Below are positions 6,737 through 8,858 of a stretch of DNA of 8,858 nucleotides, piece by piece. The position numbers were made by a program, and so were the translations under genes. The stretch spans positions 1-8,858 of the forward strand of contig CAMFIX010000104.1 in the NCBI GenBank assembly GCA_945952425.1. The letters are read 5' to 3'. Source of the stretch: an uncultured Pseudorhodobacter sp. (GTDB lineage: Bacteria; Pseudomonadota; Alphaproteobacteria; Rhodobacterales; Rhodobacteraceae). The first letter of the stretch is position 1. Each line of letters begins with the position of its first letter. The notes beneath the pieces are model-generated. The model was given only the letters and a program-made list of their open reading frames with translations. It was not told the origin of the DNA and did not search any database.

Positions 6737-6755
6737 GGGCGGGTTTCAACCCGCC
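6737..6755. repeat. Palindromic hairpin GGGCGGGTTTCAACCCGCC
   Basis: GGCGGGTT (6738-6745) and AACCCGCC (6748-6755) are perfect inverted arms with only two bases between, giving a 7-bp RNA stem with loop UUCA. It is preceded by GTA. Short palindromes of this GTAGGGYGGGTT...AACCCRCC kind are, to my recollection, dispersed in intergenic DNA of many proteobacteria. The first 11 bases (GGGCGGGTTTC) also occur inside repeat cluster 1 at 587-597. No T run follows on either strand. Confidence 0.5.
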
Positions 6756-6768
6756 ATCTCCCCGCCTA

Positions 6769-6884
6769 AAGTCGGCAGAACCACGCCTCCCGCCCTGCCG
6801 CGCCGTTTCAGTCGGCAGAACCCCGCCCTCAAAGTCGGCGGGGCGACGGCTCTCGTCGGGACCGACCGCGCAGTCGGCAGGGCC
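6769..6884. repeat. Four-copy short repeat cluster at the polyprenyl synthase 3' end (cluster 2)
   Basis: Four same-orientation copies of the cluster 1 motif have GTCGGC starting at 6771, 6811, 6834 and 6873 (steps of 40, 23 and 39 bp). Copies 1 and 2 read AGTCGGCAGAACC. Copy 3 is degenerate (AAGTCGGCGGGGCG). Copy 4, CAGTCGGCAGGGCC, is identical to copies 2 and 4 of cluster 1. Copy 4 ends 5 bp before the stop codon of the polyprenyl synthase gene. The spacers share no evident sequence with cluster 1. The rest of this 252-bp convergent gap (6638-6889) holds the palindrome at 6737-6755 and no intrinsic terminator with a T run for either flanking gene. Confidence 0.75.
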
Positions 6885-6889
6885 CCCCC

Positions 6890-7888
6890 TCAGTTCAACC
6901 GGCTGACCACGTAATCGGCCAGGTCCGACAGCACCGCGCGCAGGGGGTGGTCGGGCACCGACTCCAGGGCCTCGCGGGCTTTGCCCGCCCAGGCGAAGGC
7001 CTCGGCGCGGGCGGCGTCCAGGGCGCCGGAGCTTTGCAAGAGCTCCAGCGCCTGCTCCAGGTCGCCCGGGCGCTGGTCGCCCTTTTCGATCACCCGGACC
7101 CAGAAGGCCCGCGCCTGTTCATCCGCCTTGGCCACCGCCTTGATGACCGGCAGCGTCACCTTGCGCTCGCGGAAATCGTCGCCGACATTCTTGCCGATGG
7201 CGGCACTCGACCCGCCGTAATCCAGAAGGTCATCCGCGATCTGAAAGGCGACGCCCAAGGCGTCGCCATAGGCGAACAGCGCCTGGACGACCGGCTCGGG
7301 CGCGCCCGCGATCACCCCGCCCGCCTCGGTCGCGGCGGAGAAGAGCGCCGCCGTCTTGCCGCGCACCACCTGCAGATAGACCCCCTCATCGGTCTTCAGA
7401 TCCTGCGCCGCGGTCAGCTGCAGCACCTCGCCCTCGGCAATCGTCGCGCTGGCATTGGCCAGGATGTCCAGCACGCGCAGGCTGCCGGTTTCGACCATCA
7501 GCTGAAAGCTGCGGGCAAAGAGGTAATCGCCGACCAGCACCGAAGATTTGTTGTCCCACAAGAGGTTGGCCGTCGGCCGCCCCCGGCGCTGGGTGCTTTC
7601 GTCGACCACATCGTCATGCAGAAGCGTCGCGGTATGGATGAACTCGACCGTCGCGGCGAGCTTCACATGGTCGTCCCCCTGATAGCCGCAGAGCCGCGCC
7701 GCGGCCAAAGTCAGCATCGGGCGCAGGCGCTTGCCCCCGGCCTCGACCAGATGCGCGGTGACCTCGGGGATGCGGGGGGCATGGCGGCTGGCCATCCGCT
7801 CGCGGATCAGCGCATTCACCGCCTCCATATCGCCGGCCAGAGCCAGCGCCAGGGCGTCTTGCGGTTTCACAGCGCTCATCTCGTTCAT
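6890..7888 (-). CDS. ispB: Long-chain polyprenyl diphosphate synthase (decaprenyl/octaprenyl type)
   Basis: This trans-prenyltransferase extends farnesyl or geranylgeranyl diphosphate with IPP to make the ubiquinone side chain. Alphaproteobacteria usually make ubiquinone-10, where the gene is also called ddsA or dps. The 332-aa product has GGKRLRP (51-57) and the first Asp-rich motif DDVVD (92-96) after FIHTATLLH. It also has GKTA (178-181), the second Asp-rich motif DDLLD (219-223), and GKNVGDDFRERKVTLP. Small residues (Ala, Thr) five and four positions before the first motif fit a long-chain product. The ATG at 7888 (MNEMSAV) has GAGGGGAAG upstream; the ATG at 7879 is a less likely alternative. 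The open frame extends much further upstream but is antisense to two other genes there. The stop lies against repeat cluster 2. Exact chain length cannot be read from sequence. Confidence 0.93.
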   Translation of the reverse strand: MNEMSAVKPQDALALALAGDMEAVNALIRERMASRHAPRIPEVTAHLVEAGGKRLRPMLTLAAARLCGYQGDDHVKLAATVEFIHTATLLHDDVVDESTQRRGRPTANLLWDNKSSVLVGDYLFARSFQLMVETGSLRVLDILANASATIAEGEVLQLTAAQDLKTDEGVYLQVVRGKTAALFSAATEAGGVIAGAPEPVVQALFAYGDALGVAFQIADDLLDYGGSSAAIGKNVGDDFRERKVTLPVIKAVAKADEQARAFWVRVIEKGDQRPGDLEQALELLQSSGALDAARAEAFAWAGKAREALESVPDHPLRAVLSDLADYVVSRLN

Positions 7889-7933
7889 CTCTTCCCCTCG
7901 ACGGGCCGTGTCGGGACGGGTAGGGATCGGATC

Positions 7934-8155
7934 ATGCGGCTTCTCGTCTCGACCACCGATCCGACGCTGATCCCCTTCGCCCAGGCCCTGCTTGCGGGCG
8001 AGGGTATAGCGGCCTTTGAACTGGACGTCCACATGAGCATCCTCGAAGGTTCGGGCTTCCTTTTGCCCCGCCGCCTGATGGTGGCCGAGCGCGACTGGTT
8101 CATCGCCCGGGCCGTGCTGGTGGACAACGACTTCCCCGGGGATGCCTTGCGGTGA
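7934..8155 (+). CDS. Small DUF2007 domain protein
   Basis: This 73-aa protein resembles the DUF2007 (putative signal-transducing) family. It has the pattern LLVSTTDPTLIPFAQALLAGEGIAAFELD, then a short loop and PRRLMVAERDWFIARAVLVDND. The fold is expected to be a small beta-alpha-beta domain resembling ACT or PII-like proteins; the biochemical role is not known. No signal peptide or membrane segment is visible. The ATG at 7934 follows TAGGGATCGG. The start is 45 bp from the divergent polyprenyl synthase start, so any promoter overlaps the short intergenic region or the neighbour's coding sequence. Its TGA overlaps the GTG of the next gene by 4 bp (GTGA), so translation of the two is likely coupled. 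Confidence 0.85.
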   Translation: MRLLVSTTDPTLIPFAQALLAGEGIAAFELDVHMSILEGSGFLLPRRLMVAERDWFIARAVLVDNDFPGDALR

Positions 8156-8858
8156 GCCTGACGCGCGACGCATTCCTGTGCGGGCGGCTGCATTTGTGGC
8201 AGCCGGAAAAGGGCTATCGGGCGGCCAATGATGCGGTGCTGCTGGCGGCGGCCTGCCCTGCCGCCCCGGGGCAAAGCGTGCTGGACCTGGGCTGCGGGGC
8301 GGGGGCGGCCTCGCTGTGCCTGGGCGCCCGGGTGCCGGGGCTGGTGCAGGCGGGGCTGGAGCTGCAGGAGGATTATGCCGCCCTCGCCCGGCGCAATGCG
8401 GCCGAGAACGGGATGGCGCTGGAGGTGGTGACGGGCGACCTGACCGCGATGCCGGGAGCGCTCCGCCGCGGCTTCGACCAGGTGATCGCCAATCCGCCGT
8501 TTTATCCGCGCGGCGGCACGCCCTCGCCCGTGGCCGGGCGCGACATCGCCTTGCGGGCGGAGCTGGGGTTGGCGCATTGGGTCCAGGCGGCGGCGCGGCG
8601 GCTGGAGCCGGGCGGCTGGCTGACGATGATCTTTTCGACCGAGGGCCTGCCGGAGGTGCTGGGCGCCTTGGAGAAACTCGGCTCGGCGGCGCTTTTGCCG
8701 CTGGCCCCCCGTGAGGGGCGCGCGGCCAAACGGCTGATCCTGCGGGCGCGAAAGGGGGGGCGTGCGGGGTTCCGGCTTTTCGCACCGGTGGTGCTGCACC
8801 GCGGCCCGGAGCATGAGGGCGACCGCGAAGGCTATACGCCGCGGGCCAATGCGATACT
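8152..8858 (+). CDS. TrmN6-like tRNA1(Val) (adenine37-N6)-methyltransferase, 3' truncated by window edge
   Basis: This is an SAM-dependent class I methyltransferase. The frame is open from a GTG at 8152 to the window end, giving 235 residues, almost the usual length of about 245 aa. It has the N-terminal QPEKGYRAANDAVLLAA, which matches the family's GYR...D.VLLA segment. SAM-binding motif I is VLDLGCGAGAASLCL (Asp45 to Gly51 region), followed by an acidic LELQEDYAALARRNAAENG. NPPFY at 114-118 is the catalytic signature of N6-adenine methyltransferases. A second half with LEPGGWLTMIFS completes the fold. The GTG overlaps the DUF2007 stop (GTGA). TrmN6 (YfiC) is the nearest family, but related methyltransferases, such as release-factor or rRNA enzymes, share NPPF/Y-type motifs. 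I infer the tRNA target from family resemblance only. Confidence 0.85.
   Translation, partial: MSLTRDAFLCGRLHLWQPEKGYRAANDAVLLAAACPAAPGQSVLDLGCGAGAASLCLGARVPGLVQAGLELQEDYAALARRNAAENGMALEVVTGDLTAMPGALRRGFDQVIANPPFYPRGGTPSPVAGRDIALRAELGLAHWVQAAARRLEPGGWLTMIFSTEGLPEVLGALEKLGSAALLPLAPREGRAAKRLILRARKGGRAGFRLFAPVVLHRGPEHEGDREGYTPRANAI

Noticed and set aside
6370..6906. Open frame overlapping the end of the membrane-protein gene and running through repeat cluster 2
   Set aside because: It is out of frame with the real gene, low-complexity Arg/Ser/Pro, and the repeat copies merely give recurrent SAG/SAE tripeptides.
7924..7962. Inverted repeat GGATCGG / CCGATCC around the DUF2007 start codon
   Set aside because: The arms are only 7 bp with a 25-nt loop, and such pairs are expected by chance in GC-rich DNA. 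It could mask the start codon, but nothing else supports this.
7889..8785. Long N-terminal extension of the polyprenyl synthase frame on the - strand
   Set aside because: It is antisense to the DUF2007 and methyltransferase genes and Pro/Arg/Ala-rich. The family N-terminus and a ribosome site begin at 7888.

Overview
The window is GC-rich chromosomal DNA with strong GC3 codon bias. Gene content and order suggest an alphaproteobacterium of the Rhodobacteraceae (Rhodobacter-like). The ETF-quinone oxidoreductase, the MEP-pathway kinase IspE and a long-chain polyprenyl diphosphate synthase fit an aerobic, ubiquinone-using bacterium. I cannot name the species from sequence alone. No transposase, integrase, tRNA, rRNA or CRISPR array was seen, and the genes are ordinary core genes.

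Left part (1-5000): the 3' half of an inositol monophosphatase gene (suhB-like, + strand) ends in a clear intrinsic terminator. Facing it on the - strand are ETF-QO (3282-4931), then an exported TPR protein (1467-3164), then ispE (611-1477). A hairpin terminator and a recognisable promoter separate ETF-QO from the TPR gene. The TPR gene and ispE overlap by 11 bp and form a two-gene operon. Middle (5000-6640): greA and a small operon partner, a two-helix membrane protein of unknown function, run on the + strand, divergent from ETF-QO. The greA leader holds a strong hairpin followed by a T-rich run, just upstream of the greA start. Right part (6640-8858): a decaprenyl/octaprenyl-type diphosphate synthase gene on the - strand is divergent from a DUF2007 protein gene. 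That gene overlaps by 4 bp a TrmN6-like methyltransferase gene, which runs off the window end.

The least ordinary feature is a pair of matched repeat clusters. Each is four copies of a short motif (consensus MAGTCGGCRGRRCC) spaced about 40, 22-23 and 39-41 bp. They lie in the two convergent intergenic regions (509-625 and 6769-6884), at the 3' ends of ispE and of the polyprenyl synthase gene. The sequences between the copies are unrelated in the two clusters, yet the spacing is nearly the same. I do not recognise this as a described element.

Functionally, IspE supplies isoprenoid precursors, the polyprenyl synthase makes the ubiquinone side chain, and ETF-QO delivers electrons to ubiquinone. 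GreA, SuhB and TrmN6 belong to transcription and RNA housekeeping.
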